A stretch of 64,000 nt of DNA from Paenibacillus ihumii (lineage in GTDB: Bacteria > Bacillota > Bacilli > Paenibacillales > Paenibacillaceae): positions 248,001 to 312,000 of the forward strand of contig NZ_LN884297.1 in assembly GCF_001403875.1 (NCBI RefSeq), given 5' to 3'. The stretch's first letter is position 1; each line of letters starts with the position of its first letter. A program made the position numbers and the translations under genes. The notes beneath the pieces were generated by a model that saw nothing but the letters and a program-made list of their open reading frames with translations, ran no database searches and had not been told where the DNA came from. Shown here piece by piece: positions 34,517 through 42,153 of this stretch.

Positions 34517-35812
34517 TCAGTCGATTTGAGGAGGCGGCTTAATTAAAAAGAACACCAGTCCAAGCGTGATAAGCGAGAGTATGGACACCGATATAAAAAC
34601 AAGGCTATCGGACTTATCCATCATCCAGCCGAACAAGGGAGGACCCGCCGCCACACCTAAAAATCGCAAGCTGTTATATAGGGATGTGATCATCCCCCGT
34701 TCGCTTTTTTGAATCGCGCCGGTGATCATCGTATTCAAGCAGGGAAGAAGCAGGCCGGTTCCAATGCTGCTCACCGTTAGCAGCCCGATAAATACATAAA
34801 TATTTTTTAAAAAGAACAAGGTAGCCGCAAGAGAAAGCGTCATGGCAACCAATCCGATATTCATAAGCCATCGCATTAATTTGCCATTTTTTTTAATCAG
34901 GCTTCCCGTTGTATATGAAGTAATGACCATGCCTAATAAGGGAATGGCCAGTACCAGACCTTTCATCACCCCATCAATATTATACGGCTCGTCCTCAAGG
35001 ATGTTGGATAAATAGAAAAGCACTCCAAACAATATAAAAAGCCCCAATGAACCTGCGAAAAATGCAGTGATGAGCCATTTGCCCTTTTCCTTGAATATTT
35101 GACCAATTTTTTTAATGTATTTGGATAATTCGTTCTGTTCGTTATGCTTCGGCTCTTTTATTAGAAAGATCACCGCTAACAAGGACAAAGCACAAAATAC
35201 GGGAAAGGCGAAGAACGAGGCATACCAAACGATCAAAACAAGCAAGGAGCCGATGATTGGACTAAGAACCTTTCCCGTCCCATTCGATGCTTCGATTAAG
35301 CCAAGGGCCTTGCTCTCCGTCCCGCCGTCGTATAAATCACCTACGAGCGCCATAGCAATCGGGGCCGTTCCTGCCGCAGCAATCCCCTGAATCGCTCTGG
35401 CAGCAATTATAACCGCATAGGAGTCCCATATGGCACCAAACCCGGCCAAAATTCCGGCTCCGCCATAAATGATCAAGGCAGGCACAATAATGATCTTTCG
35501 GCCAAAACGATCGGACAGATAGCCGATAACCGGAATGAAAATTCCTGCAGCCAAGGAAAAAATCGATATGATTAAGCTGCTTTGAAATTTACTGATTCCG
35601 AGCTCTCTTTGCATGACGGGAAGAACCGGCACCAGCATGGAGTTGCCGAAGACGAGCACGATCGGGATCGTGGCAAGGGCAATAAACTCCCAGATGCGTC
35701 CCTTTGAGCCGTGATCTGATTTTTTCGACGTGTCTTTTGATTTCGAAGGCTCCTCCAGTTCTATGTCGCTCTGGAAGCTAATATTCAGCTTTCGCGATTT
35801 CGTTTTTTCCAT
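34517..35812 (-). CDS. MFS transporter of the sulfolactate locus (YitG-like)
   Basis: The 431-residue protein has a polar, basic N-terminal tail of about 45 residues before 12 TM segments. Motif A is GYLSDRFGRKIIIV and the motif C region GLIEASNGTGKVLSPIIGS. It belongs to the drug:H+ antiporter-like group, and B. subtilis yitG is an MFS gene in the same yit cluster. Between comA and comB it is best viewed as a sulfolactate or intermediate exporter, an inference from position. ATG at 35812 with GGGGAG 9 bases ahead is chosen over 35869. It precedes comA by about 110 bases. Confidence 0.85.
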   Translation of the reverse strand: MEKTKSRKLNISFQSDIELEEPSKSKDTSKKSDHGSKGRIWEFIALATIPIVLVFGNSMLVPVLPVMQRELGISKFQSSLIISIFSLAAGIFIPVIGYLSDRFGRKIIIVPALIIYGGAGILAGFGAIWDSYAVIIAARAIQGIAAAGTAPIAMALVGDLYDGGTESKALGLIEASNGTGKVLSPIIGSLLVLIVWYASFFAFPVFCALSLLAVIFLIKEPKHNEQNELSKYIKKIGQIFKEKGKWLITAFFAGSLGLFILFGVLFYLSNILEDEPYNIDGVMKGLVLAIPLLGMVITSYTTGSLIKKNGKLMRWLMNIGLVAMTLSLAATLFFLKNIYVFIGLLTVSSIGTGLLLPCLNTMITGAIQKSERGMITSLYNSLRFLGVAAGPPLFGWMMDKSDSLVFISVSILSLITLGLVFFLIKPPPQID

Positions 35813-35998
35813 TTGTGATAGCTCCCCTGACTTGATATGTTTGGTTATTATTCGCAAATTTCTAAGCAAGTATTCCTTATAACCGCTTAGAATGGATAAG
35901 CTTAGGGATATATCATGTATTGGGGAGGAGCACCTCTTTCAGCAAGGCCAATATACTGTAATAAAACATCGCTTTATGCTGGCTGAAGGGGATATGAG

Positions 35999-36706
35999 AT
36001 GACTATAAGGATTGTGCAGGGACACCATCATAAGCTCGGAGCTTCAAGAATTAATGTCATCATTGATGTCATCCGGGCTTTTACTGTAGCGCATTATGCT
36101 TTTATTCATGGAGCACAGGGGATCATTCTGGCGGGAACCTTGGAGGAGGCTTTTCGATTGAAAAAACAATTCCCGCAGTTTATGCTAGCGGGGGAGATCC
36201 GAGGTCTTCCGATCCCAGGATTTGATCTGGACAATTCGCCCGTACGTTTGCAAAATGCCGATCTTCGCGGAAAATTCCTCATTCAGAAGACCACCAACGG
36301 AGTAAAAGCCACCTTAAACTCATTAAATGCAGACCATGTGTTTGTTACCGGGTTCACTAATGCAAGAACGACAGCGGAGTATATAAAGAATGAGTTATGG
36401 AAGGAAGACGAAGACAACACCATGTCTATTCATTTAATAGCTTCCCACCCGTCCGGGGATGATGACCTGGCGTGCGCACAGTATATATCAGGGATCATAC
36501 AGGATTCCAATCGTCTAACGGCTGATGAAACAATCGAACGGATTCGAAAATCAAAAGCAGCCGGGAAATTTTACGATCATGACAAACCGGACTTCCTGCA
36601 GGAGGATATTGCCTTATGTACCCAAGAGCTGGCCGCTGAATTCGTTATGAAGGTGAAGTATAAGGACAAACTTCGGCTTATTGAGAAAGTACAGGTACAG
36701 ATATAA
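35999..36706 (+). CDS. comB: 2-phosphosulfolactate phosphatase (ComB)
   Basis: The 235-residue protein is a ComB-family phosphatase, which removes phosphate from 2-phospho-3-sulfolactate. It shows INVIIDVIRAFTVAHYAF near the N-terminus, AGEIRGLPIPGFDLDNSP and TTNGVKA plus the late SGDDDLACAQYI, the family's metal and substrate regions. AAGGGG lies 8 bases before the ATG. It is divergent from the MFS-comA pair, and the 186-base interval should hold both promoters, possibly for a forespore sigma factor, though I could not identify boxes with confidence. A terminator lies about 40 bases downstream. Confidence 0.9.
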   Translation: MTIRIVQGHHHKLGASRINVIIDVIRAFTVAHYAFIHGAQGIILAGTLEEAFRLKKQFPQFMLAGEIRGLPIPGFDLDNSPVRLQNADLRGKFLIQKTTNGVKATLNSLNADHVFVTGFTNARTTAEYIKNELWKEDEDNTMSIHLIASHPSGDDDLACAQYISGIIQDSNRLTADETIERIRKSKAAGKFYDHDKPDFLQEDIALCTQELAAEFVMKVKYKDKLRLIEKVQVQI

Positions 36707-36747
36707 AATGATTATTATCCCAAAAAGCTATTTATGCCCGAATTGCC

Positions 36748-36776
36748 AAAAACCAGCCCGCAAAGGCTGGTTTTTC
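36748..36776. terminator. terminator between comB and the YitT-like gene
   Basis: AAAACCAGCC/GGCTGGTTTT stem with loop CGCAAA and a T run after it; A residues on the other side let it serve the converging gene as well. Confidence 0.88.
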
Positions 36777-36806
36777 TCTTATCTTCCGATTGTACATGCC
36801 AGGGGC

Positions 36807-37463
36807 TCATTTTTTGCGCCAAGCGAGATAAAAAACCGATTTCAACCCAGGATATTGATGAAACCAGTTAATAATCCGGGTCGACAGCCATTGGCACACC
36901 ACTGCAAGAATGATGATTTTCCAATCAATTACATATGCAGTGAGGGCAAATATAAAACCGTTCATCCAGAACAGCGAAGTGCCGGGGTTGATTCTCTTGT
37001 ATTTATAAATCGCCAAAGCTACATAACCGATTCCCCCATTGGATACCCGCTGTTTGATGAGGATCGCGACAGCGGTGCCGAGAATGACCGAGCCGAACAG
37101 CAGATCGATCCATACGTTCGCAAACGGAGGATCGACGAACACCTCGAAGAAATTGACGGATACGGAAGTTACTGTGATGACGAACACCGTGCCAAAGGCG
37201 CTGATTTTGCCCAAATAATTAACTGTAAAGACCAGAAAAATAGTATTGGCAAACCATAACCCGAAGCCCATCGGCAAACCGAATGCGTGATTCAACAGGA
37301 CAGCAATACCTGCCCCTCCTCCAGAGGGTATGGCGTGAGGAAACAGAAAAATAGCCATGGCGAAGCCCTGCATAACGGAGCCGACGGTGATCAGGAAAAA
37401 TTTCTTGATTGCACGGCGATAGAAGAGTGTCTTGTTTCGGCCAGGGATGAATGGCAAATTCAT
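36807..37463 (-). CDS. YitT-family membrane protein
   Basis: The 218-residue protein has five to six TM segments and the family stretches AIPSGGGAGIAVLLNHAFGL, PMGFGLWFANTIFLV and the second repeat SNGGIGYVALAIYKYK. The C-terminal cytosolic DUF2179 domain found in longer members is absent. No transport substrate is established for this family. The Shine-Dalgarno is weak (GGATGAT). It converges on comB. Tandem repeats occupy the upstream side, so its promoter must lie within about 150 bases. Confidence 0.85.
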   Translation of the reverse strand: MNLPFIPGRNKTLFYRRAIKKFFLITVGSVMQGFAMAIFLFPHAIPSGGGAGIAVLLNHAFGLPMGFGLWFANTIFLVFTVNYLGKISAFGTVFVITVTSVSVNFFEVFVDPPFANVWIDLLFGSVILGTAVAILIKQRVSNGGIGYVALAIYKYKRINPGTSLFWMNGFIFALTAYVIDWKIIILAVVCQWLSTRIINWFHQYPGLKSVFYLAWRKK

Positions 37464-37625
37464 ATGGAATCAATCATCCTTCATCGATTGGAGTGACAAG
37501 CCAGTCCTGCTATCTTAATAGTATGCTTGTCACTGTAAGTCGAGACCAAGAGGAAAGAAATACTATTGCTAATCCGTCGGCTCCATGTCCGCAACCACCA
37601 TCTAAGCTCGCCTAAACCTCCGGTT

Positions 37626-37925
37626 GACCTTGATGTGGCTAGCACGACTTCACCTTCGATTGACCTGATGTAGCCAGTACGACTTCACTACGACTGACCT
37701 GATGTAGCCAGCACGACTTCACTACGATTGACCTGATGTAGCCAGCACGATTTCACTACGATTGACCTGATGTAGCCAGCACGATTTCACTACGATTGAC
37801 CTGATGTAGCCAGCACGACTTCACTACGATTGACCTGATGTAGCCAGCACGACTTCACTACGATTGACCTGATGTAGCCAGCACGAATTCATTACGTTTG
37901 ACCTTGATGTGACCAAGCACGTCCC
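37626..37925. repeat. 34-bp tandem repeat, about 8 copies
   Basis: GACCTGATGTAGCCAG recurs at 37662, 37696, 37730, 37764, 37798, 37832 and 37866, exactly 34 bases apart, with degenerate edge copies at 37626 and 37900. Copies are nearly identical and contiguous. There is no spacer diversity and no dyad at unit ends. No coding potential is associated. The surrounding 37464-37625 and 37926-38223 contain further degenerate direct repeats (GAATCGTGGATTTC / GAATTTTGGATTTC) but no gene. Confidence 0.95.
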
Positions 37926-38223
37926 CCTTTACGCCGAGCATAAATCGCAGTTTTCTCGTTCTAGAGCATGAATCGTGGATTTCACATTTTAGTGGGCATG
38001 AATTTTGGATTTCTCAGTCTAAATGGATTTTTAGTAGTTAATTTCTGCGGAAAAGAAAGGAAAGCTGATTTAAATGGATTTGATGTCGTTGGAAGAAGGA
38101 AATGGTCCATTATAGGCGGGATTCTTGATTTTAGGAACATGAAATCCATCTAATCCATTGAACTATTCGTCTAGAGCATAATTAGATACATGAATTCCAT
38201 TTAGTGTTCGAGCTCGATAGCTT

Positions 38224-38490
38224 GTGTCCGAGTTTATGTTCGAGCTTACGTTAGAGCTTGTGTTCGAGCTTGTGTCCGAGCTTATGTCCGAACTTGTGGT
38301 CGAGCTTGTGTCCGAGCTTATTTCCGAACTTGTGTCCAAGCTTGTGTCCGAGCTTGTATCCGAGCTTATTTCCGAACTTGTGTCCAAGCTTGTGGTCGAG
38401 CTTGTGTCCGAGCTTATTTCCGAACTTGTGGTCGAGCTTGTGTCCGAGCTTGTATCCGAGCTTATTTCCGAACTTGTGTCCAAGCTTGTG
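38224..38490. repeat. 12-bp-unit repeat array
   Basis: About 22 variants of TCCGAGCTTGTG run without interruption; A/T/C changes give TCCGAGCTTATT, TCCAAGCTTGTG and similar. Because the unit is a multiple of 3, several frames stay open on both strands (Ser-Asp-Thr-rich or Glu-Leu-Val-rich), but none has a Shine-Dalgarno, so a protein is unlikely. Confidence 0.92.
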
Positions 38491-38598
38491 GTCGAATCGG
38501 ACAACCTATATATAATGATTCAAAGAATGGGATGCAGGCACGGGAGAAATTGTTCCACAGAAATTGTTTTGCAGAAACGGATAGCTTTCTAAAAGAAA

Positions 38599-38643
38599 GG
38601 GGGCGCCCCTCGGTCATCTCTGATGACTTCTGGGACAGCCCCT
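38599..38643. repeat. dispersed hairpin element, copy 1
   Basis: GGGGCGCCCCTCGGTCAT-(loop)-ATGACTTCTGGGACAGCCCC can fold into an imperfect stem. A related element occurs at 61121-61172. It lies 14 bases beyond the end of the PTS gene and may act as its terminator. Confidence 0.65.
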
Positions 38644-38656
38644 CCTGCGTTGCTTT

Positions 38657-40153
38657 TTACATCATTTTTTTAATTTCATCCTTGATGGACTCCGCTTGCG
38701 GCCCGAAGACGACCTGTACCGCGCCTTGACCAAGACGCATAACTCCGGATGCGCCAAGCTTCTTCAGCTCGGAATCCTTCACCTCTTTCTCATCCTTCAC
38801 GACCAAGCGAAGGCGCGTAATACACGCATCGATGCTTACGATATTATCGGCGCCACCGATATTCTCCAGCACCTTGGCTGCTTTCGACGCTCTAGACCCT
38901 GCCGCCCCAGCGCCAGCACCAGCGGCTGAGCCAGTTGCTGCACCAGCTTCTGCGCCTGCACCCGCGTCGCCGGAAGCCTCTTCGTCATCGTCCTCGCGTC
39001 CCGGTGTTCTCAGATTCAGCTTAGCGATCAGAATCCGGAAGAGGAAGTAGTAAACGACACCGAAGGCCAAGCCAACCGGGAAGAGCAGCCAGGCGTTCGT
39101 GGACAGCTTCAGATTCACCAGGTAATCGATCAATCCGGCGGAGAAGGAGAAGCCCAGATGCACATCCAGCACGTACATAATCAAGCCGGAAAGACCGGTC
39201 AGAATCGCATGCACCACATATAATACTGGAGCAACGAACATGAATGCGAACTCAAGCGGCTCGGTGATCCCTGTCAGAAATGAAGCCAGGGCCGAACCCA
39301 TAAAGATGGAACCAACGAACTTGCGCTTGGATGGCTTGGCGGAATGAATAATGGCCAGAGCCGCCGCAGGCATCGCAAACATCATGATCGGGAAGAATCC
39401 AGACATGAACATTCCAGCCGACTTGTCTCCGGCAAAGAAGCGCCACAGGTCACCGTGGACCACTTCGCCAGCTGCGTTAGTGAACTCACCGATCTGGAAC
39501 CAGGCGATAGAGTTCAATACGTGATGCAGGCCCAGAGGAATCAACAGGCGGTTGGCTGTTCCGAAAATGAAGGAACCGATGCCCCCCAGCCCTACAACCC
39601 AGTTACCGAATGCAGCAATCGCGTCTTGAATCGGACTCCATATCATCCCAATCAGAACCGCAAGCACCATCGTTGAGGCCGCGGTAATAATCGGCACAAA
39701 CCGTTTGCCGGCAAAGAAGCCGAGCCAATCCGGCAGCTTGATATTATGGAACCTGTTATACAGGAACGCTGACCAGAGACCGACGAAGAAGCCGCCCAGC
39801 ACCCCCATATTCAGCTTCACGTCATCCGGTATGAATGGCATTTGCAGCGGTACTTGAGCCAGTACCTTCGTTAGTACCATATATCCGATAAATGCTGATA
39901 AAGCCGCAACAGCGTCTCCAGCAAAACCGATCGCAACGCCGATCGCAAAAATAAACGGCAAATTATCCAGAATCGCAAGGGCGCCGGAGGTCATAAACGG
40001 AGTAACAAATTGATTCAGGAAGGCTCCGAAAGCCCCGAGCGGTATATCATTTTGATAATCGATCAATCCAAGCCCTTGCAAAATACCTGCCGCAGGCAAA
40101 GTAGCGACCGGCAGCATGAGAGATTTACCCAGCCTTTGCAATTTAGCCAGCAT
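38657..40153 (-). CDS. PTS glucose/N-acetylglucosamine-type EIICB
   Basis: The 498-residue protein joins an EIIC membrane domain (about 1-380) to an EIIB domain (about 425-498) through an acidic then Ala/Gly-rich linker. EIIC begins LAKLQRLGKSLMLPVATLPA and has GITEPLEFAFMFVAP, the sugar-site signature of the glucose family. EIIB has the phospho-Cys in IDACITRLRL (Cys444). It imports and phosphorylates glucose or GlcNAc. ATG at 40153 gives a 9-base gap from AAAGG; ATGs at 40162 and 40159 are too close. Its leader has a promoter, a GlcT-type antiterminator switch and a cre site. EIIA is encoded separately upstream. No ptsHI is nearby. Confidence 0.92.
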   Translation of the reverse strand: MLAKLQRLGKSLMLPVATLPAAGILQGLGLIDYQNDIPLGAFGAFLNQFVTPFMTSGALAILDNLPFIFAIGVAIGFAGDAVAALSAFIGYMVLTKVLAQVPLQMPFIPDDVKLNMGVLGGFFVGLWSAFLYNRFHNIKLPDWLGFFAGKRFVPIITAASTMVLAVLIGMIWSPIQDAIAAFGNWVVGLGGIGSFIFGTANRLLIPLGLHHVLNSIAWFQIGEFTNAAGEVVHGDLWRFFAGDKSAGMFMSGFFPIMMFAMPAAALAIIHSAKPSKRKFVGSIFMGSALASFLTGITEPLEFAFMFVAPVLYVVHAILTGLSGLIMYVLDVHLGFSFSAGLIDYLVNLKLSTNAWLLFPVGLAFGVVYYFLFRILIAKLNLRTPGREDDDEEASGDAGAGAEAGAATGSAAGAGAGAAGSRASKAAKVLENIGGADNIVSIDACITRLRLVVKDEKEVKDSELKKLGASGVMRLGQGAVQVVFGPQAESIKDEIKKMM

Positions 40154-40203
40154 ATCCATCATCCTTTCAATTTCAATAAATTAGCATTACTTTAGCATGA
40201 ATT

Positions 40204-40217
40204 TGAAAACGCTTACA
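40204..40217. promoter_or_regulatory. cre site (CcpA) in the EIICB leader
   Basis: TGAAAACGCTTACA fits the cre consensus TGNAANCGNWNNCA at every defined position. It lies about 50 bases before the EIICB start and about 250 bases downstream of the mapped promoter, so it would act as a roadblock rather than by blocking polymerase binding. Confidence 0.75.
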
Positions 40218-40360
40218 ATATGTACCGAGTAGACATCGGCTTTCTTCCCTGCAGGCGAGTAAAGAAAAACCTTTGAATTCCCCTCCTTATGCGTTTCTTT
40301 AATTCACCGTTTTAAAGGCGCCTTGACTGCAGGCTGGCGGTCGATCCTTCCAGAAAACCA

Positions 40361-40443
40361 TAAAAAAAGCCAAGAAGAACGACGACTGCTGTAACGTAGT
40401 CTTAGATCTTCTCGGCTCATGCCCACATTCATGGTAACACGCC
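40361..40443 (-). promoter_or_regulatory. RAT antiterminator/terminator switch ahead of EIICB
   Basis: On the minus strand GTGTTACCATG-AATGT-GGGCATGAGCC resembles the GlcT-type ribonucleic antiterminator of the B. subtilis ptsG leader (GTGTTACTG...GGCATGAG). Its 3' end overlaps the 5' arm of a terminator, AGCCGAGAAG...CTTCTTGGCTTTTTTT. GlcT binding to the RAT would prevent the terminator. Confidence 0.88.
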
Positions 40444-40469
40444 TTAAAACGCATTCATTTGTTGTAGTT

Positions 40470-40498
40470 ATCTTAAATCAGTCCTAGCCCATTGTCAA
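40470..40498 (-). promoter_or_regulatory. promoter of EIICB
   Basis: A perfect TTGACA (40498-40493), 17-base spacer and TAAGAT (40475-40470) lie just ahead of the RAT element. Confidence 0.7.
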
Positions 40499-40515
40499 TA
40501 AGAAAAATATCCAAT

Positions 40516-41013
40516 CTAGGATTTTAGACTGATGCTAAGGACGAAATCCCTGCCTGCAGTTACATTTCCGGTATGCCCTTCAACGGATGAGGCCAGCTCG
40601 TCCGCATTGGTAACGATAATCGGCGTAACGACAGGATAGCCGGCTGCCTTAATGGCATCCATATCGAATTCGATCAGCGTCTGTCCCGCTTTGACCGAAT
40701 CCCCCATTTCCACATGGCTTGTATAGCCTTCTCCTTTCAAACCTACAGTGTTGATGCCGATATGGAACAGGAACTGCAGTCCAGTAGCATTGTCCTCCAG
40801 CATCACGGCGTGCTTGCTCTTAATGACATGGGCAACCGTGCCGTCAAAAGGAGCGACCAGACGCCCCTCGGCAGGCTCAATCGCAACCCCCTGCCCCATA
40901 AACCCTCCGGCAAAGGCCTCATCCGGCACCTCGGAGAGGGGGATGACTGTACCCGTCAGAGGAGCTGGAACCTGCACCACCTTGGCGGATTTCTTCTTAA
41001 AGCGTTCGAACAT
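40516..41013 (-). CDS. PTS glucose-type EIIA
   Basis: The 165-residue protein is a glucose-family EIIA (Crr-like). The phospho-acceptor His84 lies in FLFHIGINTVGLKG and its partner His68 in KSKHAVML; VVAPFDG-type and GDSVKAGQTLIEFD segments complete the fold. It passes phosphate from HPr to the EIIB domain of the neighbouring EIICB. The ATG at 41013 has AAGGAGG with a 7-base gap. It follows glcT by 23 bases, so the antiterminator and EIIA are co-transcribed under autoregulation. An extension to 41094 has no RBS. Confidence 0.94.
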   Translation of the reverse strand: MFERFKKKSAKVVQVPAPLTGTVIPLSEVPDEAFAGGFMGQGVAIEPAEGRLVAPFDGTVAHVIKSKHAVMLEDNATGLQFLFHIGINTVGLKGEGYTSHVEMGDSVKAGQTLIEFDMDAIKAAGYPVVTPIIVTNADELASSVEGHTGNVTAGRDFVLSISLKS

Positions 41014-41036
41014 TATGATTCCTCCTTGATCCACTG

Positions 41037-41903
41037 CTATTTGTTTTGTGTGCGTCCGCGAAATAGGCGATATAGATGCATTGCCAAAAAGCATATCTCA
41101 GCCTCCGGTACTTTCCTGCCCAAATCCTGCTCCATTTCATCGGCCAGCCGGCTCGCAAGCTCATACTCGCGGGTAAACTGACTCTTGATCTGTTCTGCGA
41201 ATGGATTGTCTACATTCACTGAATGATTCAGGATCCGGTCGACCGAGAAGCGTAAATGCATCAGCAGCCGGACATAATCCATGCTACCGTTTTCAAAGAC
41301 GATTCCCCGCTCCTGTTCAATAATCTCGATAAGCCGTCCCACCATATTGGATGCCTTTACCAGCTGGCCCACCGGGACGTGACTAACCGCCGAATAGACA
41401 TGATACGTCAGGAAGCCTACCTCGTCTTCAGGGACGTGGATATCAAAGGCCTGGCCGATCATGTCCGCTGCCTTCAACGCTATTTCATATTCTTTGGGGA
41501 AGCTGATTTTCGTCTCTTCAAGGAATGGGTTGATAATATCCATGCCCTTTCGAATCCGGTAAATCGTAAATTGAATGTGGCTCGGAAGCGCAAGATATAC
41601 CTTGTCATTCAGCTTTCCCGAAAATTCTTTGCTGATACTGTTCAGAATTTCATCGGTTATTTCCAGTACCTTCGGATCAAAGTCCTCCAGCAGCCGATAC
41701 TCGTTCAACTGCTCTCGGTCCTCGAGCTTGAACAGCTTCTCGATGCGGGGATCATCCGAAGTGATCGTGCCGCCGACCTTTGTTCCGAAGCCGATTCCTT
41801 TGCCAAGTATTACGTATTCAAGCTCTTTTTTTCCGCCGCCATGCACCATAACGACATTGTTGCCGATAACCCGAATGACCTTGAATGTCTCCGGCCCACT
41901 CAT
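41037..41903 (-). CDS. glcT: BglG-family antiterminator GlcT
   Basis: The 288-residue protein has an RNA-binding CAT domain (about 1-60; VIRVIGNNVVMVHGGGKKEL), PRD1 (about 70-170; HVPEDEVGFLTYHVYSAVSH) and PRD2 (about 180-285; EAEICFLAMHLYRL). PRDs are phosphorylated by PTS enzymes; without sugar, EII phosphorylates PRD1 and inactivates the protein. ATG at 41903 gives a 6-base gap from GGGGGG; an ATG at 41909 abuts it. A second RAT in its own leader indicates positive autoregulation. It lies directly upstream of EIIA and controls EIICB. Confidence 0.93.
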   Translation of the reverse strand: MSGPETFKVIRVIGNNVVMVHGGGKKELEYVILGKGIGFGTKVGGTITSDDPRIEKLFKLEDREQLNEYRLLEDFDPKVLEITDEILNSISKEFSGKLNDKVYLALPSHIQFTIYRIRKGMDIINPFLEETKISFPKEYEIALKAADMIGQAFDIHVPEDEVGFLTYHVYSAVSHVPVGQLVKASNMVGRLIEIIEQERGIVFENGSMDYVRLLMHLRFSVDRILNHSVNVDNPFAEQIKSQFTREYELASRLADEMEQDLGRKVPEAEICFLAMHLYRLFRGRTQNK

Positions 41904-41964
41904 GTACATCCCCCCTTTCTATAAGCTTAAACTGTATTTTGGCAAAAGAGGTAACAAAAAATAG

Positions 41965-42034
41965 AAAAGCCAAGAAGAAACCTCTGCTGCAACAAAGGCT
42001 TCCTCTTGGCTCATGCCCGAAACGGTAACACGCC
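41965..42034 (-). promoter_or_regulatory. RAT antiterminator/terminator switch ahead of glcT
   Basis: GTGTTACCGTTTCGGGCATGAGCC carries the same ends as the EIICB RAT. Its GAGCC overlaps a terminator, AGCCAAGAGGAAGCC...GGTTTCTTCTTGGCTTTTC. Finding both elements with conserved GTGTTACC and GGGCATGAGCC supports shared GlcT control. Confidence 0.88.
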
Positions 42035-42058
42035 ACCACAAAAGTGGTTATAGAGAAT

Positions 42059-42087
42059 ATGATAAAGCATCTGAAGATGAGCGTCAA
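42059..42087 (-). promoter_or_regulatory. promoter of glcT
   Basis: TTGACG (42087-42082), 17 bases, TATCAT (42064-42059); the expected start falls just ahead of the RAT. Confidence 0.72.
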
Positions 42088-42094
42088 CACGAGG

Positions 42095-42142
42095 AAAAAG
42101 AAGCCAAGAGGAGCCCCCAAATACGAAGAGCCTCCACTTGGC
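42095..42142 (-). terminator. terminator of the GH94 gene
   Basis: On the minus strand GCCAAGTGGAG and CTCCTCTTGGC pair (one mismatch), followed by TTCTTTTT. It overlaps the glcT promoter region, so the two genes are tightly packed. Confidence 0.85.
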
Positions 42143-42153
42143 CTATGTCCTCA

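Noticed and set aside
37626..37925. CRISPR-like array of 34-bp repeats
   Set aside because: Copies are contiguous with no unique spacers, and no cas genes are near.
37968..38153. 61-codon frame MNRGFHILVG...
   Set aside because: It consists of degenerate direct repeats (ATGAAT-TGGATTTC) and lacks a ribosome binding site.
38163..38592. Ser/Asp/Thr-rich or Glu/Leu/Val-rich proteins read across the 12-bp repeat
   Set aside because: The open frames result from a repeat unit divisible by three, exist on both strands and have no ribosome binding site.
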